The position numbers were made by a program, and so were the translations under genes. From Novosphingobium kaempferiae (GTDB lineage Bacteria; Pseudomonadota; Alphaproteobacteria; Sphingomonadales; Sphingomonadaceae), in NCBI RefSeq assembly GCF_021227995.1, contig NZ_CP089301.1:2108001-2172000 (forward strand): DNA of 64,000 bases, in the 5' to 3' direction. The notes under the pieces were generated by a model. That model was not told the DNA's origin and did not search any database. It saw nothing but the letters and a program-made list of their open reading frames with translations. Shown here one piece after another: positions 1 to 7,704 of this stretch. The first letter of the stretch is position 1. Every line of letters begins with the position of its first letter.

Positions 1-551
1 GGCCCGGCGACCTGCGTGCCCGGCGTGTTCACGTCGTCGAGCACCGGGATGCCCGCCTCGCGCGCGGCGCTCAGGATCGCGCCGGTCATGACCGGATCGC
101 CCTGCGGCACCGTCGTCACCTCAAGCGGACCACGGCGGCCGCGCTTGCCGTAGCTCTTGCCGTGATAGTCTTCGAGTTCCTGATAGCAGCGCTCGATCTC
201 GGCCCAGTTCCAGCCCGCGTTGCCCCGCGCCGCCCATGCATCGTAATCGCGCGGCTGGCCACGGAAGTACCAGGTGCCGTTGACCGCACTCGATCCGCCA
301 AGGCCCTTGCCGTAGAACCACGTCTCCCCGGCGGGACGTTCGCCCTGCTGCTCGGCGGGGAACGGCCAGTACCACTTGGGCTTGGTCCAGATCTTGATCA
401 TGCCGCGCGGCATGCGGACCATCAGTTCCTCGTTCCGGCCGCCCGCCTCCAGCAGCAGAACCTGCTTGGAACCGTCCGCGCTCAGGCGCTCGGCAAGGAC
501 GCAGCCGGCCGAACCGGCACCGACGATGATGTAGTCGAACTGGGTGCGCAT
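1..551 (-). CDS. GMC family oxidoreductase, C-terminus outside window (partial)
   Basis: FAD-dependent GMC (glucose-methanol-choline) oxidoreductase, N-terminal 183 residues only; the gene runs off the left edge. The start is the ATG at 551, which gives an N-terminus opening directly into the dinucleotide-binding fold: GxGxxG at residues 11-16 (GAGSAG), the adenine-ribose glutamate near residue 35 (LLEAGG) and the GMC signature GKGLGGSSAVNG at about 81-92. The family oxidises alcohols or the 3-hydroxyl of sugars and usually has about 530-560 residues; some members are choline dehydrogenases. It is the last visible gene of a minus-strand operon (isomerase, GPH symporter, GMC), 11 bases after the symporter stop. 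That context favours a sugar substrate, for example glucoside-3-dehydrogenase activity, over choline. The substrate is inferred. Confidence 0.85.
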   Translation of the reverse strand, partial: MRTQFDYIIVGAGSAGCVLAERLSADGSKQVLLLEAGGRNEELMVRMPRGMIKIWTKPKWYWPFPAEQQGERPAGETWFYGKGLGGSSAVNGTWYFRGQPRDYDAWAARGNAGWNWAEIERCYQELEDYHGKSYGKRGRRGPLEVTTVPQGDPVMTGAILSAAREAGIPVLDDVNTPGTQVAG

Positions 552-562
552 CTTATGGGGTC

Positions 563-1886
563 TCAGGCGTTCTTGTAAGCGGGGAGGAAGCGGAACAGGA
601 TGAGCGAAAGGCCCATCGCCACGTAGCTTGCGGCAGGCAGCCAGACGTGCCCGGCCATGACGGCGGTGACGACTTCGGGCGTGACCGGGGCCTTGGCGTC
701 ATAGGCGGCAAGGCTGAGGAACCACGCGCCTGCCGCTCCGCCCACGCTCATGCCCAGCTTCACGCCGAAGCTTGAGGCGGCGAAGAGGAAGCCCTGCGCG
801 CGATAGCCGGACTTCCACGCGCCGTAGTCCACCGCATCGGCCATCAGCGAGAACAGCAGGCCGCCGATCAGGCCTTGCCCGATGTAGGCGATGCAGTTGG
901 TCGCGATCAGCCAGGTATGGTCGTTCGACAATGGCATTATCGCGGTGAATACGGTGGCGACGACGGCGCCGATGGCGCCCGTCATGCGCTTGCCGATGGC
1001 ATTGGCGCAGACGCCCGCAAGGCCGGTGCCGACCAGCACCGCAAGCATCGTCAGCATCAGCGTGGAGGTGAATTCGGCATCGCCCAGCACGTTCTGCGCG
1101 AAGTAGACGAACGACTGGATATGGCCAGTAAAGCCGATCCAGAAGAAGAAGTTGACCAGCATCGTCGCGATCCACGGCCAGTTGCCGCGCGTGGCCTGAA
1201 GCGACTGCGCGGTGGTCAGCTTTGCGACGGAATGATCGACCTCCACCCGCTCGCGCGTGTTCGAAGGCGTTGAGCATGCAGACCAGCGTGATCGCGCCGG
1301 TGATCGAGGCAAGCACGACGAAACCGTGCGCCTCGTTCCCGTTGCTGAATGCCTTGACCAGCGGCAGCGCCGCATAGCCGATGCCGACCGTGGCCGAGGA
1401 GCCCACGAATTCGCGCAGGGCGTTGACGGTGTTGCGCTGCTTGGGATCGCGCGTCAGCGTCGGCAGCATCGAATTGAGCGGCAGGCTGACGGCGGAATAG
1501 AGGATGCCCATCAGCGTGTAGGTCGCGAAGATGAACGCGATCTTCTGCCAGCCGTCGAGCGGCGGCGCCCAGAACACGATGGCGCCGCACACCGCAAAGG
1601 GCAGTGCCAGCCACAGCAGGAACGGGCGATGCTTGCCCCAGCGCGTCTCGGTGCGGTCGATCAGCAGGCCCATCAGCGGGTCGAACACCGCATCGACGCA
1701 GCGCGCGATCAGGAACAGCGAGGCGACCGTGCCCGCGCTCACACCATAGATGTCGGTGTAGAAGTAGAGCAGGTAGGCATTGGTCATGCCGAACGGCAGG
1801 TTGATGCCGAAATTGCCCAGCGCGTAGCTGAGCTTCTCGCGCCAGGTCAGCGCGGAGGGCAATGCCCGGGCCAGCGCCCCGCTCAT
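563..1886 (-). pseudogene. GPH-family (MelB/YicJ-like) sugar:cation symporter, frameshifted
   Basis: Membrane transporter of the glycoside-pentoside-hexuronide:cation symporter family, normally about 440-460 residues with 12 membrane helices. The ATG at 1886 overlaps the upstream isomerase stop (ATGA). The N-terminal half reads in one frame (LPFGMTNAYLLYFYTDIYG, then DPLMGLLIDRTETRWGKHRP, the conserved loop 2-3 motif). Near 1245-1255 the frame breaks inside a CGCGCG run. The rest (RERVEVDHSVAKL onward, helices 7-12 to residue A at the 563 stop) continues in a second frame. Restoring one CG dinucleotide would give a continuous protein of about 441 residues through the expected TRERV-like central loop. 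Both halves are otherwise intact, so this is either a very recent inactivation or a sequencing or assembly error. It probably imported the substrate of the neighbouring isomerase and oxidoreductases. Confidence 0.8.
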
Positions 1887-2833
1887 GCAGCGGTCCCGGC
1901 TGGCAGGCGCGCGATCACTTCGCCCGCGAAGGCCAGCGACTTGCGGGTCTCGGTCAGGGGGTCCGGCACGGCGTCGATCTCCAGGATGGCCCACTTCTGA
2001 TCGGCCTTCGATATCATGAGCGCGGCCCAGGCGTCGAAGTCCACCGTGCCTTCGCCGATGGCGCAGAAATATTCGCGGTGGGCGTGATGGATGCCGTGGT
2101 CGATGGGGATGTTGATCGGCATCGGCCCCTTCGCGTCCTTCCAGTGCGCGGTGACGACGCGCTCGATGTGTCGGGCGACCACGGTGGCCGGATCGCCGCC
2201 CGACAGCAGGATATGCGCGCTGTCAGGGCAGAAGCCGACGTAGACCGGGTCGGTCAGCATCATCAGCAGGTCGATGTCGCTCGGCTGGCAGAACGTGGAG
2301 TGCGCTTCGGTATGCAGCGCCAGCCGCACGCCATGACGCAGCGTCAGCGCGCCAAGGCGGTTGCAGAAGCTCGCCGACTTGCGGGCGAAATCGGCGTCGA
2401 CGAAGACCGGCGGCTCGGCGTCCCAACTGGTCCGCATCGGCAGGCCCATCACCATGATATCGGAACCCCAGGCTGCCAGCGCCTTGGCCGCACTCTCCGC
2501 CCGTTCCAACCAGCGCGCCTCGACTTCCGCATCGCCCACGCCGCCTTCGATGGCGACATCGGCGAAGAAACCGCTGGCGATGGCAAGGCCGCGACGATCG
2601 AGTTCCGCCTTCGCGGACTCGATCGAGCCATAGGCGGCGATGAGGCTTTCGGGGCCGAAGGGGTCGAAGGTCAGTTCGATGCCGGTGACGCCACTTTCCT
2701 GCAGGGTGTCGAGCATCCGGCCCCAGAACGCGCGCGGCTGCTCGCGACCGAAGGTGACGACCGCCTCTTCATCCGTCATCCCCCAGAAACCGGGATGGAA
2801 GAAGGTGATGAGATCGACCCCGAACGAGAGCAT
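1883..2833 (-). CDS. Sugar phosphate isomerase/epimerase (AP endonuclease 2-type TIM barrel)
   Basis: 316-residue TIM-barrel protein of the xylose-isomerase-like superfamily, presumably a cytoplasmic metal-dependent isomerase, epimerase or 3-keto-sugar hydratase. Metal and substrate ligands are expected in GIELTFDPFG (strand 2), HTEAHSTF, GFCPDSAHI, TAHWKDAKG and LEIDA near the C-terminus; all carry the acidic or histidine residues typical of the family. No signal peptide is visible. It is the first gene of a minus-strand operon with the symporter (ATGA overlap) and the GMC oxidoreductase. It is transcribed away from a Gfo/Idh/MocA gene across a shared 210-base promoter region. The substrate cannot be read from sequence. 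The GMC plus Gfo plus isomerase set resembles 3-keto-glycoside pathways. Confidence 0.85.
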   Translation of the reverse strand: MLSFGVDLITFFHPGFWGMTDEEAVVTFGREQPRAFWGRMLDTLQESGVTGIELTFDPFGPESLIAAYGSIESAKAELDRRGLAIASGFFADVAIEGGVGDAEVEARWLERAESAAKALAAWGSDIMVMGLPMRTSWDAEPPVFVDADFARKSASFCNRLGALTLRHGVRLALHTEAHSTFCQPSDIDLLMMLTDPVYVGFCPDSAHILLSGGDPATVVARHIERVVTAHWKDAKGPMPINIPIDHGIHHAHREYFCAIGEGTVDFDAWAALMISKADQKWAILEIDAVPDPLTETRKSLAFAGEVIARLPAGTAA

Positions 2834-3044
2834 TGCGACGAACTACCTTAGCTGCGACGGTGCCTCTGCAATCGCGGGACACCCTCAATGTAAACCTTTT
2901 CTTTTCTGAAAAAGCCCCAATCGCCGCAGCTTGTCAAGCGATGGCTTCAGTGGGCTTGCACGAATGGCGGTTTTCCGCGTAAAGTTTCATTGGTATCGTT
3001 TTCATTTATGTCGTCCGACGACGCGCAAGGGAGAGAGAAACTGC
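2834..3044. promoter_or_regulatory. Divergent promoter region between isomerase and Gfo/Idh operons
   Basis: A 211-base AT-richer region separates two divergent sugar-oxidation operons and must hold both promoters. It has a direct repeat GTTTCATT (2984-2991) and GTTTTCATT (2998-3006) just upstream of the Gfo ribosome binding site (GGGAGAGAG, about 3029-3037). An imperfect dyad, CTTTTCTTTTCTGAAAAAG, lies near 2898-2916. These are candidate operator elements only; no regulator gene adjoins. Confidence 0.3.
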
Positions 3045-4163
3045 ATGTCTGAGCGCATTCGCATGGGCCTTATCGGCGGCGGTCCGGGCTCGTTCATCGG
3101 GCCGGTTCACCGAATCGCGGCGGAGCTCGATCGGGAAATCGTGCTCGTCGCCGGGGCCTTCAGCCGCGATCCGCAGCGCAGCGCGGAAGCTGGACGCGGT
3201 TACGGCATCGACCCTTCGCGCGCCTACGCATCGGTCGAAGCCATGCTGGAGGCGGAAGCGGCGCGCGAGGACGGCATCCAGTTCGTCACCATCGCCTCGC
3301 CCAACTCCCACCACCTGCCCGCCGCCCGCGCCGCCATCGCGGCAGGCATCGCGGTGATGAGCGACAAGCCGATGACCGCGACGCTGGCCGAAGCGCGCGA
3401 ACTGGCCGACCTGCTCGCCGCCGATGCGGTGCCCTACGGCCTGACCTATACCTATTCCGGCTACCCCCTCGTCCGCGAAATGCGCGAACGCATCGCGGCA
3501 GGCGCCGTCGGCCCGATCCGCAAGGTGATCGTCGAGTACAATCAGGGCTGGCTCGCCGGCGCGGGTGAGGGCAAGCAGGCCGAATGGCGGCTCGATCCGA
3601 CGCGCTCGGGCGAAGGCGGCTGCATCGCCGACATCGGCGTCCACGCCTTCCACCTCGCCGAATTCGTTACTGGGCTGCGCGTCAACCGCATCAATGCCGA
3701 CCTTGGCACCGTGGTCCCGGGCCGCCTGCTGGACGACGACTGCCAGATGTTCCTGCGCTTCGACAACGGCGCACGCGGCCTGCTCATGGCCTCGCAGGTC
3801 ATGACCGGCGAGGGCAACGATCTTGCCATCCGCATCTACGGCGAGAACGGTGGCTACCGCTGGAGCCAGGAAAACCCCAACCGCCTCGAATGGCTGCGCG
3901 GCGATGGCGGGTTCGAGGTGATCCGGGCCGCGGATTCCGGGCTTTCCGCGGTCGCCATGCGCGGCACGCGCCTGCCCGGCGGGCATCCCGAGGGCCTGCT
4001 CGAATCGCTCGCCAACCTCTATCGCGATTTCGCCATGCAGCTGCGCGGCGAGTCTGGATCGCTCGTCCCCGGTGTCGAGGACGGATTGCGCGGCATGGCG
4101 CTGGTCGCAACCGCCGTCGCCGCAAGCCGCGAGGAACGCGGCTGGATCGACTTTACGGTCTGA
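3045..4163 (+). CDS. Gfo/Idh/MocA family NAD(P)-dependent sugar oxidoreductase
   Basis: 372-residue dehydrogenase. The ATG at 3045 is chosen because the GGGAGAGAGAAA ribosome binding site precedes it and translation starts straight into the Rossmann fold (MSERIRMGLIGGGPGSFIG; glycine motif at residues 11-15). The family DKP motif (normally EKP) is at about 107-109, and the C-terminal catalytic segment GGCIADIGVHAFHLAEF carries the expected Asp and His. Such enzymes oxidise or reduce a ring hydroxyl of a sugar or inositol; D-apiose dehydrogenase (ApsD) also belongs to this family. It is followed 21 bases later by a second TIM-barrel isomerase, forming a two-gene operon ended by a clear terminator. 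Substrate unknown. Apiose is possible given the rest of the locus, but a 3-keto-glycoside role with the GMC protein is equally likely. Confidence 0.85.
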   Translation: MSERIRMGLIGGGPGSFIGPVHRIAAELDREIVLVAGAFSRDPQRSAEAGRGYGIDPSRAYASVEAMLEAEAAREDGIQFVTIASPNSHHLPAARAAIAAGIAVMSDKPMTATLAEARELADLLAADAVPYGLTYTYSGYPLVREMRERIAAGAVGPIRKVIVEYNQGWLAGAGEGKQAEWRLDPTRSGEGGCIADIGVHAFHLAEFVTGLRVNRINADLGTVVPGRLLDDDCQMFLRFDNGARGLLMASQVMTGEGNDLAIRIYGENGGYRWSQENPNRLEWLRGDGGFEVIRAADSGLSAVAMRGTRLPGGHPEGLLESLANLYRDFAMQLRGESGSLVPGVEDGLRGMALVATAVAASREERGWIDFTV

Positions 4164-4184
4164 AAATCGAGGAAAGACGTCAGC

Positions 4185-5237
4185 ATGAAGACCATCAAGG
4201 GGCCAGGCATCTTCCTTGCCCAGTTCGCGGGCAACGACGCCCCGTTCAACTCGCTCGATTCGATCGCGCAGTGGGCGGCAGGGCTCGGCTACAAGGGCGT
4301 GCAGGTGCCCAGCAACGACGCGCGCCTGTTCGATCTGGAGAAGGCGGCGGAGAGCCAGGACTACTGCGACGAAGTGCTCGGCACTCTGGCGAAGCACGGC
4401 CTGTCGCTGACCGAACTGTCGACCCACATCCAGGGCCAGCTGGTCGCCGTGCATCCGGCCTATGACGCCGCGTTCGACGCCTTCGCCCCCGAGGCGGTGC
4501 GCGGCAATCCCGGCGCGCGGCAGCAGTGGGCGGTGGAGCAGATGATGCTGGCGGCCAAGGCGAGCGAGCGGCTCGGGCTGACGACGCAGGCCAGCTTCTC
4601 CGGCGCGCTGGCGTGGCCGTACTTCTACGCCTGGCCGCAGCGCCCGGCGCAGCTGGTGGACGAGGCCTTCGCCGAACTGGCCCACCGCTGGCAGCCGATC
4701 CTCGACCGCTTCGACGAATGCGGCGTCGACATCGGCTTCGAACTGCACCCCGGCGAAGACCTGCACGACGGCGTCACTTTCGAACGCTTCCTTGAGGCGA
4801 CCGGCAACCACCCGCGCGCCAACATTCTTTACGATCCCAGCCACATGGTCCTGCAGCAGCTCGATTATCTGGGATTCCTCGACGTCTATCACGAGCGCGT
4901 GAAGTGCTTCCACGTCAAGGACGCGGAATTCCGCCCCTCCCCCAAGGCGGGCGTCTATGGCGGCTATCTCGGCTGGGTCGACCGGCCGGGCCGATTCCGT
5001 TCGCTGGGTGACGGGCAGGTCGATTTCGGCGCGATCTTCTCCAAGATGGCGCAGTACGATTTCGACGGCTGGGCCGTGCTCGAATGGGAATGCGCGCTCA
5101 AGCATCCCGAAGTCGGCGCGGCGGAAGGCGCGCCCTTCATCGAAAAGCATATCATCCGCGTCACCGAGCACGCCTTCGACGATTTCGCCGGCGGCGACGG
5201 CAGCATCCCGGACTTCAGCCGGATGGGCATGGTCTAG
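4185..5237 (+). CDS. Sugar phosphate isomerase/epimerase (xylose isomerase-like TIM barrel)
   Basis: 350-residue TIM-barrel protein, longer than and different from the one at 1883-2833. Probable metal-site motifs are GVQVPSNDARLFD, ELSTHIQGQL, GFELHPGEDLHD, NILYDPSHM, KCFHVKDAEF and LEWECALK near the C-terminus, which together supply the Glu, Asp, His and Glu ligands of a divalent metal. No export signal is present, so it is cytoplasmic. It sits directly downstream of the Gfo/Idh oxidoreductase in one operon and before a strong terminator. Proteins of this subgroup are usually found beside Gfo/Idh/MocA enzymes in sugar or inositol catabolic clusters. The exact reaction (epimerase, 3-keto-sugar lyase or decarboxylase) is not visible. 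Confidence 0.85.
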   Translation: MKTIKGPGIFLAQFAGNDAPFNSLDSIAQWAAGLGYKGVQVPSNDARLFDLEKAAESQDYCDEVLGTLAKHGLSLTELSTHIQGQLVAVHPAYDAAFDAFAPEAVRGNPGARQQWAVEQMMLAAKASERLGLTTQASFSGALAWPYFYAWPQRPAQLVDEAFAELAHRWQPILDRFDECGVDIGFELHPGEDLHDGVTFERFLEATGNHPRANILYDPSHMVLQQLDYLGFLDVYHERVKCFHVKDAEFRPSPKAGVYGGYLGWVDRPGRFRSLGDGQVDFGAIFSKMAQYDFDGWAVLEWECALKHPEVGAAEGAPFIEKHIIRVTEHAFDDFAGGDGSIPDFSRMGMV

Positions 5238-5251
5238 ACCCCACCTTCGGT

Positions 5252-5325
5252 CGTCATTGCGAGCGCAGCGAAGCAATCCAGAGTGGCGTCTGCCGCTGGA
5301 TTGCTTCGCTGCGCTCGCAATGACG
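5252..5325. repeat. Family A palindromic repeat, copy 1
   Basis: Near-perfect hairpin with two 30-base complementary arms (5252-5281 and 5296-5325) around a 14-base loop. The arms begin CGTCATTGCGAGCG and end AAGCAATCCAG. Further copies are at 54046-54120, 55688-55761 and, in mosaic form, 62145-62227. All are intergenic. Confidence 0.9.
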
Positions 5326-5364
5326 AATTTTGGCGCGAACCCGATCACGTGGTTCTGGAAAATG

Positions 5365-5401
5365 GAAGCCCCGGGAGTGCGGATCCTCCCGGGGCTTCTC
5401 T
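5365..5401 (+). terminator. Rho-independent terminator after the Gfo/isomerase operon
   Basis: A 12-base-pair stem (GAAGCCCCGGGA, 5365-5376, with its complement at 5387-5398) and a 10-base loop are followed by TCTTT. It lies 128 bases after the isomerase stop and beyond the family A repeat, so that repeat is probably transcribed with the operon. Confidence 0.75.
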
Positions 5402-5557
5402 TTACCGTCTGCGGTGCGACCCGAGAAGGCTCTGCGCCATCGGCTGCAAGGGGCGGAGGGAGGAGATCACCCGCTTGGCCGTAGAATGTCCCCTCAGGGA
5501 CCAACGCATGTGCAGCCTATACGTGTAAACGATATCATCATCAAGCTGTACGAAAGG

Positions 5558-7213
5558 TCAGCCTGTGCCATTTCGGGCCTCGCCGCATTCGCCAGCCTTA
5601 TCATTCGGTTGCGGCGGAGGGAGAGCAGCTTCGCAGCGTCTGCCCGGCGCGAGCGCAGGATAGCGATCGAGAATCGCGGCAGTGACACCGTTTGTCCAGC
5701 CGAAGCCGTCCTGCAAAGGATACTCACCCCCGCCACCGGCACGGCGCTCCTCGATGTCGTATTTCTCCAGCATCTTGCCGGTTTCGAGGTAGGTGCAGTT
5801 GACCGTGCCGAGCCATCGCGCGGCGATGTCCTTCGCCGCAGTGTCCTGCCCGTAGCGGCGCAGCCCCTCGATCGCGACCCACTGCAGCGGCGCCCAGCCG
5901 TTCGGGGCGTCCCACTGTTGCCCGGTCCGCTGCGTGGTGGTCCTGAGCCCGCCCCCGGCGATCAGCGTGCGCCGGGTCTCTCCCGCGACAAGCCCCGCCT
6001 GCTGGGAAGAGGCCATGCCGACGAACAGCGGGAACAGCGTCGCGCTCGATTCCACCGAGCTCGGCTTGCCATCGGCAAGCAGCCAGTCGGCGTAGCGCTG
6101 TTCCCGCGCGCGCCACATATAGTGGTCGACGGCGGCCTTGCGCGCGGCGGCGCGGCGGGAGAAGTCGCGCACGCAGGGCTGGTCGCCCGCCTGACGGCAG
6201 CCCTTCTCGATGCGCTTCTCCATCGCCCACATCAGCGCGTTGAGATCGACCGGGACGACCTCGCCGGTGCGGATGGTGGCAAGGTTCTGCGGATCGGCCA
6301 GCCAGCGCGAGCTGAAGTCCCAGCCGCTCTCCGCCGCAGCGCGCAGGTCGCGATAGACTTCGGGCGCGGGGCGCCCCGTGGCCTTGGCGGCGGTGGCGCG
6401 GTCCTCGGCGAAGGATTCGTCGCGCGGGGTATCGCGGTCGTCCCAGTAGCGGTTGAGCACGCTGCCGTCAGGCATGCGGACCACGCGGCGGCAGGGCGTA
6501 GCGGGCTTCGCGCAGTCCTCCCCGGCCATCCACCACGCATGCTCCTTGCGCAGCGCGGCAAGGCGGCGGGCACGCACGGTGCCGTCGGTCTGCTTCGACA
6601 GGTCGAGCATCAGCGCGAAGAACGGCGGTTGCGAGCGGCTGAGATAATAGGTGCGCGTGCCGTTGGGGATATGGTCGAAGCGCTCGATCAAGCTGGCGAA
6701 GTCATCGATCATGCCCTCGACGAGATCGTCGCGCCTGTCGGCGACGAGGCCGAGCATCGTGAAATAGGAATCCCAGTAGTAGATTTCGCGGAAGCGCCCA
6801 CCCGGCACCACGTAAGGCTCCGGCAGCGCGATCGCCGAGCTTCCGGGTGGCGGCGTCGCTTCCTGCCGCGCCAGTTGCGGCCAGAGCGTCCGGATATGTT
6901 CGCGCAGCGGCGGACGGGGCTGATCGTTGACGCCGGGCACCGTGAAGTTGTCGAGCACGAAGGCGCGCAGTTCGACGGGAGACTTCGGCGGCGTGCGCGC
7001 GTAGTCTGCCATAATCGCGTCGGGCGCCCGTTTGGGCACGGCATCGACGAAGGTCTTGCCGTCCTCGAACACGCGGCCTTCCTGCACGGCAGTGAACAGG
7101 TCGCCGAACTGGTCGGCGGGCGATGGTGCGTCGTTGGCCGCCAGCGCGATCACGAGCAGCGGGGCGCAGATGCCCGCGGCGATGCGGCGCAACGGTCGCA
7201 GCCTGCCCTTCAC
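5558..7213 (-). CDS. treA: Periplasmic alpha,alpha-trehalase (GH37)
   Basis: 551-residue GH37 trehalase hydrolysing trehalose to two glucoses. I chose the GTG at 7213 because GGAGA lies 7 bases upstream and the resulting N-terminus is a clean signal peptide (MKGRLRPLRR, then a hydrophobic run ending LAANDAPS). The upstream open frame has no such signal. Family signatures are intact: PGGRFREIYYWDSYF (137-151), QWDAPNGWAPLQW near residue 440, the Asp-bearing SGWDFSSRW and the glycine-rich GGGGEYPLQDGFGWTNG with the second catalytic acid. The size matches E. coli TreA. Its stop is about 155 bases from the Gfo-operon terminator, so the two units converge. It likely provides glucose in the periplasm. 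The TonB receptor at 7705 is transcribed divergently. Confidence 0.93.
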   Translation of the reverse strand: MKGRLRPLRRIAAGICAPLLVIALAANDAPSPADQFGDLFTAVQEGRVFEDGKTFVDAVPKRAPDAIMADYARTPPKSPVELRAFVLDNFTVPGVNDQPRPPLREHIRTLWPQLARQEATPPPGSSAIALPEPYVVPGGRFREIYYWDSYFTMLGLVADRRDDLVEGMIDDFASLIERFDHIPNGTRTYYLSRSQPPFFALMLDLSKQTDGTVRARRLAALRKEHAWWMAGEDCAKPATPCRRVVRMPDGSVLNRYWDDRDTPRDESFAEDRATAAKATGRPAPEVYRDLRAAAESGWDFSSRWLADPQNLATIRTGEVVPVDLNALMWAMEKRIEKGCRQAGDQPCVRDFSRRAAARKAAVDHYMWRAREQRYADWLLADGKPSSVESSATLFPLFVGMASSQQAGLVAGETRRTLIAGGGLRTTTQRTGQQWDAPNGWAPLQWVAIEGLRRYGQDTAAKDIAARWLGTVNCTYLETGKMLEKYDIEERRAGGGGEYPLQDGFGWTNGVTAAILDRYPALAPGRRCEAALPPPQPNDKAGECGEARNGTG

Positions 7214-7704
7214 GATGCCGTCTCCACTGCCGAAACTCCCCTTGTCGCCTGTAGTGGGCAACGGGCGAGGCGGGCCAGGGTTGCAGGCGCTTTGCCCTGG
7301 CGGGAGACCGCCCGGCGGGTTCATGACGCTTTCTTTGCGCATGATGCCCCGCCGTTTGATCGCGAGCGCACGGGGCCAGTTGACGCTTGCGTCCGGGGGC
7401 GATTCGCCGAAGTTTCGAGGGGCGCAGAGAAACGGCCCACGGTTTTCGGCCATTTCCTGCAAGACCAGTTTACGATGTCGAATGCATGTCCGATGGCGTA
7501 TCGCCAGACGGGAAAAGACCAAGAGTTCAGGGAAAAGCGAGCGGGTTTCGAGGCGACCATGACCGCCCTCGAAGGCACCCGCAGGGGCGAACCGGATCAA
7601 CCGGACGCCGACCGAAGAATTTCGGGACGGGGATCAGCGGCAGCGGAAAGGCGGTGCCAACAGGCGTATCGTTGCGGTGCGCCCTCTTCTGATGGGGGAT
7701 TATT
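7214..7704. other. 491-base gene-free divergent region
   Basis: Lies between trehalase (minus) and the TonB receptor (plus) and must contain both promoters. I saw no convincing coding frame, repeat or consensus sigma-70 promoter. GGGGGAT at 7694-7700 is the ribosome binding site for the GTG start of the receptor. Confidence 0.5.

Noticed and set aside
3006..5504. Very long open frame (about 830 codons) on the minus strand opposite the Gfo and isomerase genes
   Set aside because: A GC-rich antisense shadow; it lacks family motifs and opposes two genes with clear signatures.
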